Source: Ascidia mentula
Lineage: Eukaryota; Chordata; Ascidiacea; Phlebobranchia; Ascidiidae
Length of the DNA: 64,000 bases
Direction of reading: 5' to 3'
Assembly: GCA_947561715.1 (NCBI GenBank)
Contig: OX387199.1
Span: 15,505,001-15,569,000, forward strand
The notes beneath the pieces are model-generated. The model was not told where the DNA came from. It ran no database searches and saw only the letters and a program-made list of their open reading frames with translations. Both the position numbers and the translations under genes were made by a program. Below, piece after piece: positions 36,127-46,800 of the stretch. Numbering within the stretch: the stretch's first letter is position 1; each line of letters begins with the position of its first letter.

Positions 36127-36296
36127 CGCAAGTTTACTGCTCACACGTTCAAGAAGGTTGCCGACCCTTGGTCTGCTCGCCACGCAAGTTTACTGCGCAC
36201 ACGTTCAAGAAGGGTGCCGACCCTTGGTCTGCTCGCCACGCAAGTTTACTGCGCACACATTCAAGAAGGTTGCCGACCCTTAGTCTGCTCGTTAGC
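36127..36296. repeat. 56-bp tandem repeat, three copies
   Basis: Units begin caagtttactgcgcacacgt at 36129, 36185 and 36241, each with ttcaagaaggktgccgaccc and ttggtctgctcgccacg. Divergence between copies is very low. Confidence 0.92.
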
Positions 36297-36660
36297 AACG
36301 TCAACTCTCTTCTATTTCAGAGTTCACTACCGATGTACTACAAATTAGTGGCGTCGAATACTGTCGCAGACGCACTTTCCAGGTCTTTCATGTGTGCCCT
36401 ACTGCTGGTTCCTTTGTTCGATCTTGATTTTGAGGTTCTAGAATGCGCCCCACAAACCAAGGAAGTACAATCTTATCGCAAACGATTACCGGGTTGTATC
36501 TGTAGATATCCCCATTGGCAATTCAGGAAACACGCTGTTGTGTGATATATCCTGTTGGAAAGCTCTGTTCTGGCAAAAGGAAGGTGTTCGATGCAGTTCA
36601 TGAGTTGTCCCACCCACCCATTCGCACAAGAAGAATCTTAGCCTTCAAATTTGTTTGAAA
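36297..36660 (+). pseudogene. Ty3/gypsy RNase H-integrase junction scrap
   Basis: ASNTVADALSRSF marks the end of RNase H. After about 220 bp a different frame gives VFDAVHELSHPPIRTRRIL, the integrase zinc-finger start. Frames are broken and both sides are truncated. Confidence 0.75.
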
Positions 36661-37500
36661 TGGCTTAGCCTTCAAATTTCTTTGGAATGGGTTAAAGAAT
36701 CAAGTAGCTTTGAGGGCCAAGCAATGTGTAGGTTGCCAGCCCTCCCACTAGCCGATTACAGCCCTCCGTATCATCTCGTTTCTATATGTAAATACCGATA
36801 TTGTGGGTGCCACCACTTTGGCATTACAGGAAGCTCTGTTGAGATCCGTATTAATAAGAATTGGCGAGAAAAGATGAGAGCCCAGCGGACGAACGCCACT
36901 GCCACCTACCGGCGTCTCTGTGGCGGAGTTATCGCTCACGCCTGGCGTGCTTTGCCCTGACGTCATTAACGCGAAATGTAGAGGACCAGGTTTCTGTTGC
37001 ATGCTGACAGTAAGAAGGTCCGGGGTTAAACATTCATCGGTGAATTCCCTCACGAAAATCCGAGGAGGGGAACTGACGATTTTGTAGCGGCGGAAGTACC
37101 TAGGGAACGTAAAGAGTATTGATTTGGTAAGTGTTATGGGTCAGTCGATGTTTACACACTAAATGTCGGGGGTTGAAATAACCATGAAGTATAGCAAACT
37201 TTACATTTCTTGACCCAACAGCAATGTGCGGAATGAGACTGTATTCTGCGATAGTGTCTTGGTGTTTTTGTGTCTGAACTTTCAGGCGTCTTTAGCCTAC
37301 GCCTCCAGCTCTTGGAAGAGTCGAAGTTGTTCCTTTCTCTCCATTCACGTCTTTCCTTTTGTGTATAATGTAAATTATTGCACAAGAATCATGTCCAAAT
37401 TTGTGTATGTGACAAAGGCACGAGGAAAAAGTAAACCAATCAAATTTAGTTTTATACTATCATGAATTGAAACCGTTAACCTTGCATTAGCGGGTAACAC
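36661..37500. other. No gene recognised
   Basis: Several short frames on both strands with no recognised domain. The stretch 36860-36960 is more GC-rich than its surroundings but shows no clear function. Confidence 0.4.
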
Positions 37501-37940
37501 TAAAAGCAGAAAAACGGAAAATCGGGAAAAGCAGGAAATTAACAATAAACGCAGGAAAAACTGGAAAAGCGGGAAAAGGGAAAATTTGCGCATTTCAAAA
37601 AAAGAGAAAATATAGCTTTCAAGAAAAACGGGAAAAGCGTGAAATTTTTCAACCTGTCTGAATACTGAGATGTCGAAACACAGAAAAGCAGGAAAGACGG
37701 GAAATGTTTCTTTATGTGTGTTTTATGCCGTTTTAACTTCTACAAATCACGCCAAGGCGACATTATTGCACTTTTCATCGTTTTTGTCGAAATAAAGAAA
37801 ACCGGGAAAGACGGGAAATGTTGCTTTGTTTGTTTATTATGCCGTTTTAACTTGTTTTAAATCATGCCAAGGCGACATTATAGCGCTTTTCATCATTTTT
37901 GTCGAAATACAGAAAACCGGGAAAGACGGGAAACGAGTTC
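37501..37940. repeat. 115-bp tandem repeat with gggaaa-rich flank
   Basis: gacgggaaatgttnctttnt recurs at 37696, 37810 and (shortened) 37925, with atgccgttttaacttnt and gccaaggcgacattat in each interval (periods 114 and 115). The stretch 37500-37690 is full of irregular gcaggaaaaacgggaaaagc words of the same flavour. Confidence 0.8.
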
Positions 37941-37949
37941 GAGACGGTT

Positions 37950-38095
37950 GTTAAAGGTTGCCAAAGGACAAGAAAATCTTGCAGCAGGCCAGTCATGATC
38001 GCATTGTCGGGTTATATGGATACACATAGATAGAGATCTTCATTGGAGTTGTTATGGAGTACCTGCCACAGAGATTCCACCTCAAACTTTTTCAG
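37950..38095 (+). pseudogene. Pseudokinase-family relic
   Basis: A plus-strand frame reads ILQQASHDRIVGLYGYT, stop, then IGVVMEYLPQ. It matches the N-lobe segment of the gene at 43896-49986 (ILQQASHDRIVRLYGYT, GVVMEYLPRG). Only about 45 codons remain. Confidence 0.8.
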
Positions 38096-38247
38096 TTGTA
38101 TCAAAGGAAATGTAGAACTTTAGCATTCCCAGGCCTGTGAATGCGCACTTTTTGGTTTACGGTGGCTTAAACATGTGTTACGGAATTATTTCGGCAGCTT
38201 TGCAATTAAGCGGTTAAAGGTTTTTGGGTGGCGATGTTATCCCCCAA

Positions 38248-38530
38248 TTAACCCTTCTACCTAATTCGGTACTTTGCACAAAACTGCCTCCCTAATTCTG
38301 ATACTACCCAGAACCCTGCAATAACGGCTCACCACAAAGCCAAAGTAACCTAGGCTGATTTAACTTATTGGACGTCGTATTAAATTAAGGCGAATAAAAA
38401 CAATACGAAACGTTACTGGCCAAAATCTCGATTACACACACACAACACTGTACTAGAGGTGTCATCAACGCGACGCCCAGAAGAAGACTCGCCCGTTTTA
38501 GGGAAATCGCCCGTTTTAGGGCGTTATACA
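38248..38530 (-). repeat. 3' LTR of the 38-42 kb element
   Basis: Matches 42122-42383 over 262 bp (for example cggtactttgcacaaaactg and actcgcccgttttagggaaa). It carries an extra cgcccgttttaggg duplication at its inner edge. Confidence 0.85.
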
Positions 38531-39328
38531 GTTGCGACAAAACGTCTCGACGGATTCGCGCCATTTATGCCAATAAAACCGCTCGAAAACTTTTGCTAAC
38601 GTTTTGGCAATGCCTAAATGTCCCCCTCCATGTACATCATCATGCAAGCTGGACGTCGCTTCCCCGACAAGGCTTGTCGGCAAAACGATTTTTAAATCAT
38701 CCTCCCAAGAGGAGTTTCCGCGGCAACAAAGAATGTCCGCTTTCAGTAACAAGCCACTATAGCGGGACCAGTAGTGGCGAATCGCGGCGGATTCTCGCTT
38801 GACCGCTTTAAATTTCGGGCGTATACCTCTCTTGACCCATTCTCTTACGGCAGCTAGCTCCGGGTCGTTACTCTGCCGCTCCAGCAGCTCGTTCTGTTCA
38901 TATCCGATGGTTGCTTTCAAGTCCACGGCGTTAACCTGTTCAATCCCTCGGCCTTCATCCGCTATCTTGTATGGACATTCTGGATCATCATCCAGGGAGT
39001 CTAGACGGGAAAGTGCGTCCGCGTTACGGTGTTTGCTTCCCTCCCTGTGATGTATATCAAAATCATAAGCGGAGAGATGTTCGACCCAGCGCGCGCATTG
39101 CCCGTACAATTCTTTTGACTTCCACAGCAACCTCAACGAGGAATGGTCAGTCCGTAACATAAATTTTTGACCAAGGAGATAGCAACGGTAAAGCTTGGTC
39201 GCAAATATTACGGCGAGCAGCTCTTTTCGCGTGGTCGAGTAGTTGCGCTCTGACCTATTTAGGGTACGGCTGCCATAAGCCACAACACACTCCTTACCGT
39301 CAACTTCCTGGGAAAGGACGCATCCCAC
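38516..39328 (-). CDS. RNase H and integrase zinc finger (truncated)
   Basis: Open for 270 codons. RNase H: AYGSRTLNRSERNYSTTRKE, LLAVIFATKLYRCYLLG and FMLRTDHSSLRLL, then a DADALSR-like end (HRNADALSRLDS). The integrase HHCC finger reads HDDVHGGGHLGIAKTLAKVF...CRNC. The frame stops a few residues later at the LTR, so the catalytic core is deleted. Together with the frames at 39366-39563 and 39792-40439 it forms pol. Confidence 0.85.
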   Translation of the reverse strand: MGCVLSQEVDGKECVVAYGSRTLNRSERNYSTTRKELLAVIFATKLYRCYLLGQKFMLRTDHSSLRLLWKSKELYGQCARWVEHLSAYDFDIHHREGSKHRNADALSRLDSLDDDPECPYKIADEGRGIEQVNAVDLKATIGYEQNELLERQSNDPELAAVREWVKRGIRPKFKAVKRESAAIRHYWSRYSGLLLKADILCCRGNSSWEDDLKIVLPTSLVGEATSSLHDDVHGGGHLGIAKTLAKVFERFYWHKWRESVETFCRNCITP

Positions 39329-39365
39329 GGCAGTATCGGATGCGTCCGTGTCTGAATGTCTTATT

Positions 39366-40439
39366 TTAGTTAGGGCAGCAAAGGATCGGAGCGGTCGTAA
39401 GGTACCGTTTCAACTGAGCGAAGGCCTCCTGGCATTGGTCGTCCCACTGGAACCGCTTTCCTTTTTCTGTCTGCCTGTGGAGGGGACCTGCGATCTTCGC
39501 ATAGTCACGAATAAATTTGCGATAGTAAGATGTTAGGCCTAAAAACTGCTGGATCTCCTTCACATTACGCGGTGTTGGCCATTCGGAAACCGACTGTACT
39601 TTGTTGGGGTCGCATCGTGTTCCGTCCTTAGAAAAATACGTGACCTAAAAAAGCCACCTCTTCTTTGAAAAGCGAACACTTAGACGGCTTTAACGTCAGC
39701 CCCGCGGTTTGAATTCTCTCTACGACGTCAGCTAGTCGATTTAAGTGTTGCTCGAAAGTATTGGAGTAAACAATAATGTCATCCAAATACGCTAAGGCCA
39801 CTCGATTCCGCTTAATACCATGCGCATTAAGCGTTGAAAGGTCGCTGCCGAATTACATAGATCCATAGGCATTACGTTAAATTCAAACAGGCCGACGTGA
39901 CTGGTAAACGCAGTTTTCTCTTGCGAAGAGGCATCCATAGCGACCTGCCAATAGCCAGATTTCAGATCTAGCGTAGAAAAATACGCCGCGTTCGACATTT
40001 GGTCAAGGCTGTCGTCTATCCAGGAGATCGGGTAACTGTTCTTTTTAGTTAGCTCGTTTAGTTTGCGGTAATCGACACAAAAACGAGTCTCACCGGATTT
40101 CTTCCGAACCAACACGATCGGACTGCTCCACGGCGATTTGGACGGTCGAATCAGTCCTTGTTTGTCCATTTCTGCCAAAATCTCTTCCACTTTCGCCTTG
40201 TGGTGGGGCATGCGGCGGGGTGGCTGTCGCACTGGATCGTTATTTCCTGTGTCGATCACGTGACGCACCACGTCCGTGCGTCCAAGGTCAACGTCACAGG
40301 TTGAGAAGGCGTCCTGGTTGGCGCGAAGAAGGGCAAACAGCTCTTCTCTTTGTTCTTCAGTTAGGTGGTTTCCGATCTGAGCTTGCTCTATAATGCACTT
40401 AAACGGGTCACGGTTATCCGCTGTTTCGTGTGGCGACAC
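39366..40439 (-). pseudogene. Reverse transcriptase with connection region (two frames)
   Basis: 40439-39792 reads the RT fingers and palm: MDKQGLIRPSKSPWSSPIVL, RFCVDYRKLN, FSTLDLKSGYWQVAM and FEFNVMPMDLCNSAATFQRL (normally PFGLCNAP). The catalytic YLDDI-type segment follows in another frame near 39780. A further frame (39563-39366) gives the connection IQQFLGLTSYYRKFIRDYA. At least two frame breaks disable this copy. Confidence 0.85.
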
Positions 40440-40478
40440 CGAACAAATTTCTGCACAGCCGCCAAAACAATCCGGGTG

Positions 40479-41440
40479 TTAACATTTCGCCGACGATCCA
40501 TCGACTACAACACATGCGCCAGAAATTGGACATTCGACATTGCCAAAGGCATACACAGGCGATGCCTGGGCGATCCTTGACCCGCTGGGTATTTCTACCG
40601 CTTCGTCCCCCAAATTCGCGACATAGACCCCAACAGTGTTACTCTGCGCCATCGTTATACTCGTAGCCGTCAACAACCCATATTTTTCCACAAACCCGTC
40701 TATCTTCTCAGTTAGAAAAGAGGTTTCCCTGGTGTGCGGCTTTTGGCAAAAGTTTGCTGTTACACATACCTCGGTAAACGCGGGAATGGTGACATCGTCG
40801 ATGACGTACACCTCGGAAGGTGGTGGCAACGGCACCGGAGAATGCGAGAGTGGTACGCTTGCATCCCCTGCCGTTAGCACGTTGGCTTCGTAGCAGATCT
40901 GGCATTTGTTCGACTAGAGGAAATCTAATCCTAGAATAAGGTCGTGCGTAAGATTGTCCACAATGTAAAAACTCGCGCGAGTCATCAATCCCCCCACTTT
41001 AAGGGGAAGTTCGACGCAGCCTTTTACCGCCAATTGCTGTCCGCCGGCCCCGACCAAGTTCTTCTTTAAGCACCTGTTTACCTGGTCGTGCTGCTCGGCG
41101 CTTAAGGAATGCCACTTTAGGGTATTAATCAAGCAGACACTGGAGCCGGTGTCCAACAACGCATACATCCTCGTCTGGCCGACCAGTAGGTTGACAAACC
41201 GCAACGGCGCTGCGGGTGTAGCGGGTTTTTGTACCGACTTTGGCGCCTAACATTTGGGTGCATCTCGAGCTATTCGTTTTTAGTCGAAGTGACATTTTAT
41301 CTCCGGTCCGCGACGAATCGATCTGGAAAACGCAGGTGTACATGGCATGTTTTGAAGTCTCGTGTCGACGTCCCTTGTGCGCATACCCGTATGCGGGCAG
41401 TCGCGCCGCATATGGCCCAGTCCACCGCAACCATAGCAAG
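40479..41440 (-). pseudogene. Zinc knuckle, aspartic protease and linker
   Basis: A CYGCGGLGHMRRDCP zinc knuckle (about 41430) is followed in other frames by the protease YALLDTGSSVCLINTL (41204-40914), which ends LILGLDFL. A linker (40880-40479) with VYVIDDVTIPAFTEV leads to the RT. The frame changes twice. Confidence 0.8.
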
Positions 41441-41809
41441 TCCGTGCTCGCACGTTGTTGTATTGTGGTCGTTAGCGCTTTATGGCATCCACTTGAGCTT
41501 GTAACGCCGCTAAGGTGTCCTCGAGTTGTGTGTTGTTTTCCTTGGACCGTTTCTCCATGTCTTCTAACTTTTTTAGTACTAATTCCATCTCTGATGCTTT
41601 GGTGTTTACTGCAGCGACTTGGACAAAGCTCGGTGTTTGCGTATTGACAACGACTTGAGCTGCGGCTCTGAATGATCGCTCATACTTGATGGTGATTGGG
41701 ATAGTACCGCGAGGCGCCGGTCTTGCAAGCCTTGCAATAAGGTAATGTACAGAACCTCATTTTTAAGGGCAGCTTCAGCGGAGTTGCTGTAGGCACCATC
41801 GCCCAGTGC

Positions 41810-42112
41810 CTAAACGAATTCACGTGCGGATTCGCCAGGTAATTGCACGCGCCTTATCAGCTCTGCGCGTTGGCGCTCTGCGTGTTGACCAGTAGCCCTT
41901 TGGCGCAATGCGCGTTCTTTGAGGTCCTTGTAGGAAACCTCGAACAAGTTTGCCTCTTTTTCTTGTGTTGTCCATTTCAAGTCGTTGTCAATGCTTGCCA
42001 GGAACAGGTGTCGTTTCATTTCTTCTGAGGCCTCGACGCTCGTACAATAGGACTCAAATACATTAAAATACTGTCCTAGGTCATCTCCCGGCCGTAAAGG
42101 CGGAGGTTGCAT
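41810..42112 (-). CDS. gag N-terminal part
   Basis: Starts ATG at 42112 just inside the LTR. LRPGDDLGQYFNVFESYC, KRHLFLASIDNDL and VQLPGESAREFV are typical of gypsy gag. It stops at 41810, where homology continues in another frame, so the full gag is interrupted. Confidence 0.75.
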   Translation of the reverse strand: MQPPPLRPGDDLGQYFNVFESYCTSVEASEEMKRHLFLASIDNDLKWTTQEKEANLFEVSYKDLKERALRQRATGQHAERQRAELIRRVQLPGESAREFV

Positions 42113-42121
42113 TAAAACATT

Positions 42122-42392
42122 TTAACCCTTCTACCTAATTCGGTACTTTGCACAAAACTGCCTCCCTAATTCTGATACTACCCAGAACCCTGCAATAACG
42201 GCTCACCACAAAGCCAAAGTAACCCAGGCTGATTTAACTTATTGGACGTCGTGTTAAATTAAGGCGAATAAAAACAATACGAAACGTTACTGGCCAAGAT
42301 CTCGATTACACACACACAACACTGTACTAGAGGTGTTACTAACGCGACGCCCAGAAGAAGACTCGCCCGTTTTAGGGAAATCGTTCGTTACA
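42122..42392 (-). repeat. 5' LTR of the 38-42 kb element
   Basis: Partner of 38248-38509. On the minus strand it runs from TGTAACGAACGATTTCCC to GAAGGGTTAA, so it lacks the usual CA end. Confidence 0.8.
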
Positions 42393-43895
42393 CTAAAAGC
42401 ACCAACCAATCAGGATGCGCCTTCCCGACACGCGGCACATCCGGGGCATACAAAAAATAAGTGGAGCATTAAATAATTGGAAAGGGAGGGGAGACGAAGG
42501 TAATAAAATAGTGTGGTGAAAGTGAAGTGCGAGCCTTAAAAGCGATATACGTGGGTAAAACAATACAAAAAATAAAGTGGTAACAACGAAAGAAAACAGT
42601 GAAATTATAAGGTGTCAGGAAGAAAGGTGAAAACAATGAAATACAAACAATAACTAACAAAAGTGTAAGGTGACGTGGAGGCAATAAAATTCGTTACACA
42701 TGCATAAATCCATTGTTATGAACGTTGCACATAAGGCAGAAAATTAAGTGTTTCTCTTATTCTCGTGCTCTCCTTTCCAGCATATAACGTGAAAGGTTAT
42801 ACAACCACGTATTCGAACGATTGGTTAAAACACAATTTTAAATCATCACGGGATTGTAATGGTGGATGGAGTTCACACTGTAGCCTTTTTGTTCTGATCT
42901 GAAGCAAATTATGTTCTTATAAAAGTAACTTGATTTTCCTGGTAATAAAATGATGAATTATGTTTGCAATAAACCTAGTTGTTTTATTACGACTCGCTGT
43001 TACATAGTCACACTAGTTTACCTAGAAACCAAGAAATTTAATAAGTTTACCTCATGCAACATGAAGTTGTCTAGGGTATATAATGTTTACTCAGCTTTTT
43101 TTTACACTAGAAACAATAAAACTAGGTGCAAATCGCTGAAAAGTCTTTGAGCTAGACCGCAGTCGATGTTTAATTTTCTCCCTACAATGCTTGTTAAGCC
43201 AATCATTAATTTGACGATCGGCTAAAGTAAACTTTGCTCAGTGGTGCAATCAAACAGCAGCGAAGTTTATCGCGAGGACTGGTGCCTCCCCATGACTTGA
43301 TTCTGTTAAATTATTAACTCCTGTCTCTCGTTCAGATTGAAGTATATTATGTGCGGTTGGATTTCACGCAAGACAAACATTGCTCAAACCCCGTACATTT
43401 TTTGTTTAGCACTAGTCAGCAGAAAGGTAGGGTACCTTGCAATGGGAACTCAAATTGAATGACAAGAAACAACTCCTTAACACACAAGGAGAAAAACGTT
43501 GACATGCTTTTACTAAAGAAGAGTCTGCTCGATTTGTTATATTAGAAAATTACTTACAGGGTTCGCGCCTAAACATTTCACTGTATAACCGAACCGCACG
43601 TGATACGACAACACAAAAAGGGGAAAACACACAACACAAACATCCTTGCAACATGGAAGGTTTTTGCTTGGGAACTACCAGCGCATACTACATCGTAGAA
43701 GGTTAAAAGGGTTTCATAAACAAGTCCATTATAAAGTAACACAACGAGGAAATAACTATGTTTCTTTTACTTTATGTTCACACATAAAAGCGATTGCGTC
43801 GTAGTTAGTCATGTTCGTTGCCAAGTATACATTTAAGTTATGTGTGCAATCGTTATGTTGTAACGAGTATGTAGTTCAGTATCAACAGTTCAGTA
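42393..43895. other. Intergenic, nothing assigned
   Basis: Purine-rich strand from 42470 to 42690, then ordinary AT-rich DNA. Includes the 3' flank of the pseudokinase gene. No hexamer could be chosen with confidence. Confidence 0.5.
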
Positions 43896-46800
43896 TCAAC
43901 AATCATATTCGTGCTCCTGTTCACTCTTTTCTTGGGTTTCCTCATCAGGCCACAAAGATTCCAACTTTACAAGCTTAATCTTACACTCCTTGCGTAAGAA
44001 TGGCTTTTTAATATCTTTGACATCCAGACAAATTCCATATGCTTCTATTGCCTGCTGGAAGCTCACTCTGGCTTGTTTAATCCGTTGTTCGAGGGCAGCT
44101 TTGGGGGACTCAGTGTTGTGGTCAGTACACATAGCAAAGTAAACATCTCCAAGCAACTCAAGGCCTTCCGCAAAAACACGTAGCCTCTTAACTCTTGCAG
44201 GAGCGTGGTTAATGAGGTTTTTCAGGGTGACCTCAGCTTCAGGAGACTGTTGAAGCATGTAATTAACACGAGCAATATAAAGCCCACATTGGAAAGCTTT
44301 TAACTGTCGTAAGTCTTCATTACATGGTCTCACTCTTTCTATTTTTAACTTACAGCGAACCAACCATCCAAGGACAATAGAAGTTACAACTGATGTTTGT
44401 TTTTTGCCAATGAAGTCTTTACTCAGGGCGTATAATTCGGTAGCACATGCGTACACACCATTTAGCTTTTCATTGGGATCGTGTAATTTATAGAAGCAGA
44501 TCGATGCGATTATACTGAATATCAAGCTGTCATGCAACTTCCCTTCTTCATGTTCTAGTTTTGCAAATTCCTGCAAATGTTGACAGGTCGATCCTTTTCC
44601 ATTGTATACGATGTTTGCTAAGATTTCAGCGTATCGATCCACTTCGTCTGTGTTTGCAGTTTTGCAACTTTCTTTGGCGCGGAATCGATTTTTCAAGGAA
44701 ATTTTAGTTGATAGAGAAGCGTACACCCAGGCATCTATGTAGGTTCGTGATATAAATATATGATTCAGTTTGGTACTCCTGTTAAATTTATGTGCCTACC
44801 AGTAGATTTGAAGTATTTTTGTACTCTGTCCAAGTATCTCGGCTGTTGAATCTTTCGTTGACCTAAAGTAGAAAAAAATGAATATTATTGTAATTAACCT
44901 GAGAAAACAGTAATTTGTACTTGTTGGGTGAATTTTTCATTTTCAAAACTTTTAATTATCTTTTTGTCCATATAAATCATTCAGGGAATTGCCTACAAAT
45001 TTCATGTTGCCTATCATATATAAAAAAAAAACGCCAGTGAACACATTACCAATTTTGTTAGACGATGTTGTAATTTTTTTTTCACTTGTCGGTCCAGAAG
45101 ATTCATTATTTACAAGATGTTCATAGACTCGAATATTTGTTCCCGGTTTCACCGGCCTTTCTGAAGAGAAGATATATATTTTTAACTCCAGTGTTTCCTA
45201 ATTTCACATCACATAACAAACCTTGCTTTGTAGAGGAAACAATCGCCTCTTCAGTCTTAATAAACTAATATGAAGTTAAAATGTTTTAACAGAACAAACA
45301 AACAACTTACTGGTATAAACTCTTCTCCATCTTCCTCTTGTAAATGTTGTTTGTACTTTTTTATGTCTGTGCTGCAATACTTTTAGTTTATTATGCAAAT
45401 ACAATTAAGGCTTTTGACAATTAATTGCATCTGACTGTGCCGTTTGTGCAGATTAGTTTTATTTTAATCCTGAGTAACTTCAAAATAAAATCATTTCTTT
45501 GCTGCATTGCATCTTTAGTAGAAGCTTAAATATGAGCGTTTTGTACGTAATGCCGAAGGCAACTTACCTTTGTTGTGTGAATGTTTGTTTTTTTCTTTTG
45601 TCTAGAAACAAATTGAGTTCACTTGGGAACTGATAAACAGTAACATGCCACGTTATTCGTATTGGTAACCAACCTTCAAACTTTGCCACTATTTTCTGAA
45701 CATGTTCGTCTTCTAAGTCATAGTGTTTAAAGTTTCCTGTGTCTTTAAACTGATTTTCCGTTTTCCTGATTTCTTGCCCTACTGAAGTAAGTGAAAGTTA
45801 CACGTTAAGGCAAGTCTTCATCGTTACTGGTAAGTTACTTTAATGCTTTTACCTGGGTTTGGATTGCTCTGACCGATAGATTCTCCAGTATGATCAACGG
45901 CTTTAAAGCAATTTAAATACAAAATAAAAAACTGTATTTGTGAGTCTAAGCTCTTATCTTAGGTTGCGTTGTACGTAAAAGAATTTTAGCACATTTTAGC
46001 ACATAACTTTTCAGTAAAAAGATGAGTTGCCAACAACATTTTACTCTCTGAACTTTTACCTTCGTATACATTGTCATAATTTTCATCTTCGATGGTTTCT
46101 TCGTACACGTTTATTTCTAATGGGTCTTCGTATTGGCAAGGGCCTTGAAAGCATGCTGTGTTAGTTCGACTGCCATTTTTGAGAACTTTTGTACAGAAAA
46201 TATGTGAGTAAAACGCTTTGTCAAGCTTGGAGTCGCTGTACTGCAAATACTTTGCGTAAGCATCTTAATGATAGGTGCAGCTAGGCTGCAGCTTGGCTGC
46301 AAAGCCATTGGAGTTTACGTATATAAATAAGTTATTGGTTAGAATCAAATGCGCAATTTTAACAAATAAATGATTAAATCGCATACCTTGGTTCTGCGCA
46401 ACCTTATTCTGTGTTTCTGGCACACCCCTTGGCGCAGGTAAAGCAGGCGGACAACCTACTTGTGCTGTTGCTGGCTGGGGAACAAACGATTTTTGCACTT
46501 GCCTGGGATTAAATATTGATTTTACAAAAACAAGAAACTTGTCAGTATATTTTCAATGTAATTTACAAGTAATTGCGATGCAAGCACTAGTAAATGGTGT
46601 ATTTTTCTCATACCACTAAATTGGTATCAACGTGCTGTGCTAATATTTACACTTTTTATGAGTTGCTGTAAATAAACACGGCGTTTCGCATGTTATGGCT
46701 AAGAACGACTGAAGATTGAACAAAATGGTATTTTTTGTTGTAATCTTTAAATTTTTGTCAAATGTGATTTTTACTTACTTTCTTGGAATCTGTGAATCGT

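Larger units (their letters stand above)
38248..42392 (-). mobile_element. LTR retrotransposon, Ty3/gypsy, integrase core deleted
   Basis: Direct repeats of 262 bp (38248-38509 and 42122-42383) flank about 3.6 kb of minus-strand coding sequence in the order gag, zinc knuckle, protease, RT, RNase H, integrase zinc finger. In the minus direction the right LTR seems to begin TGTAACGAACG at 42392 and the left TGTATAACGCC at 38530. The integrase frame runs into the left LTR directly after its CCHH-type finger, so the DDE core is missing. gag starts only about 10 bp inside the right LTR, leaving no room for an ordinary primer-binding site. No target-site duplication was seen. The LTRs look nearly identical, so the copy is young or homogenised. 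Confidence 0.88.
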
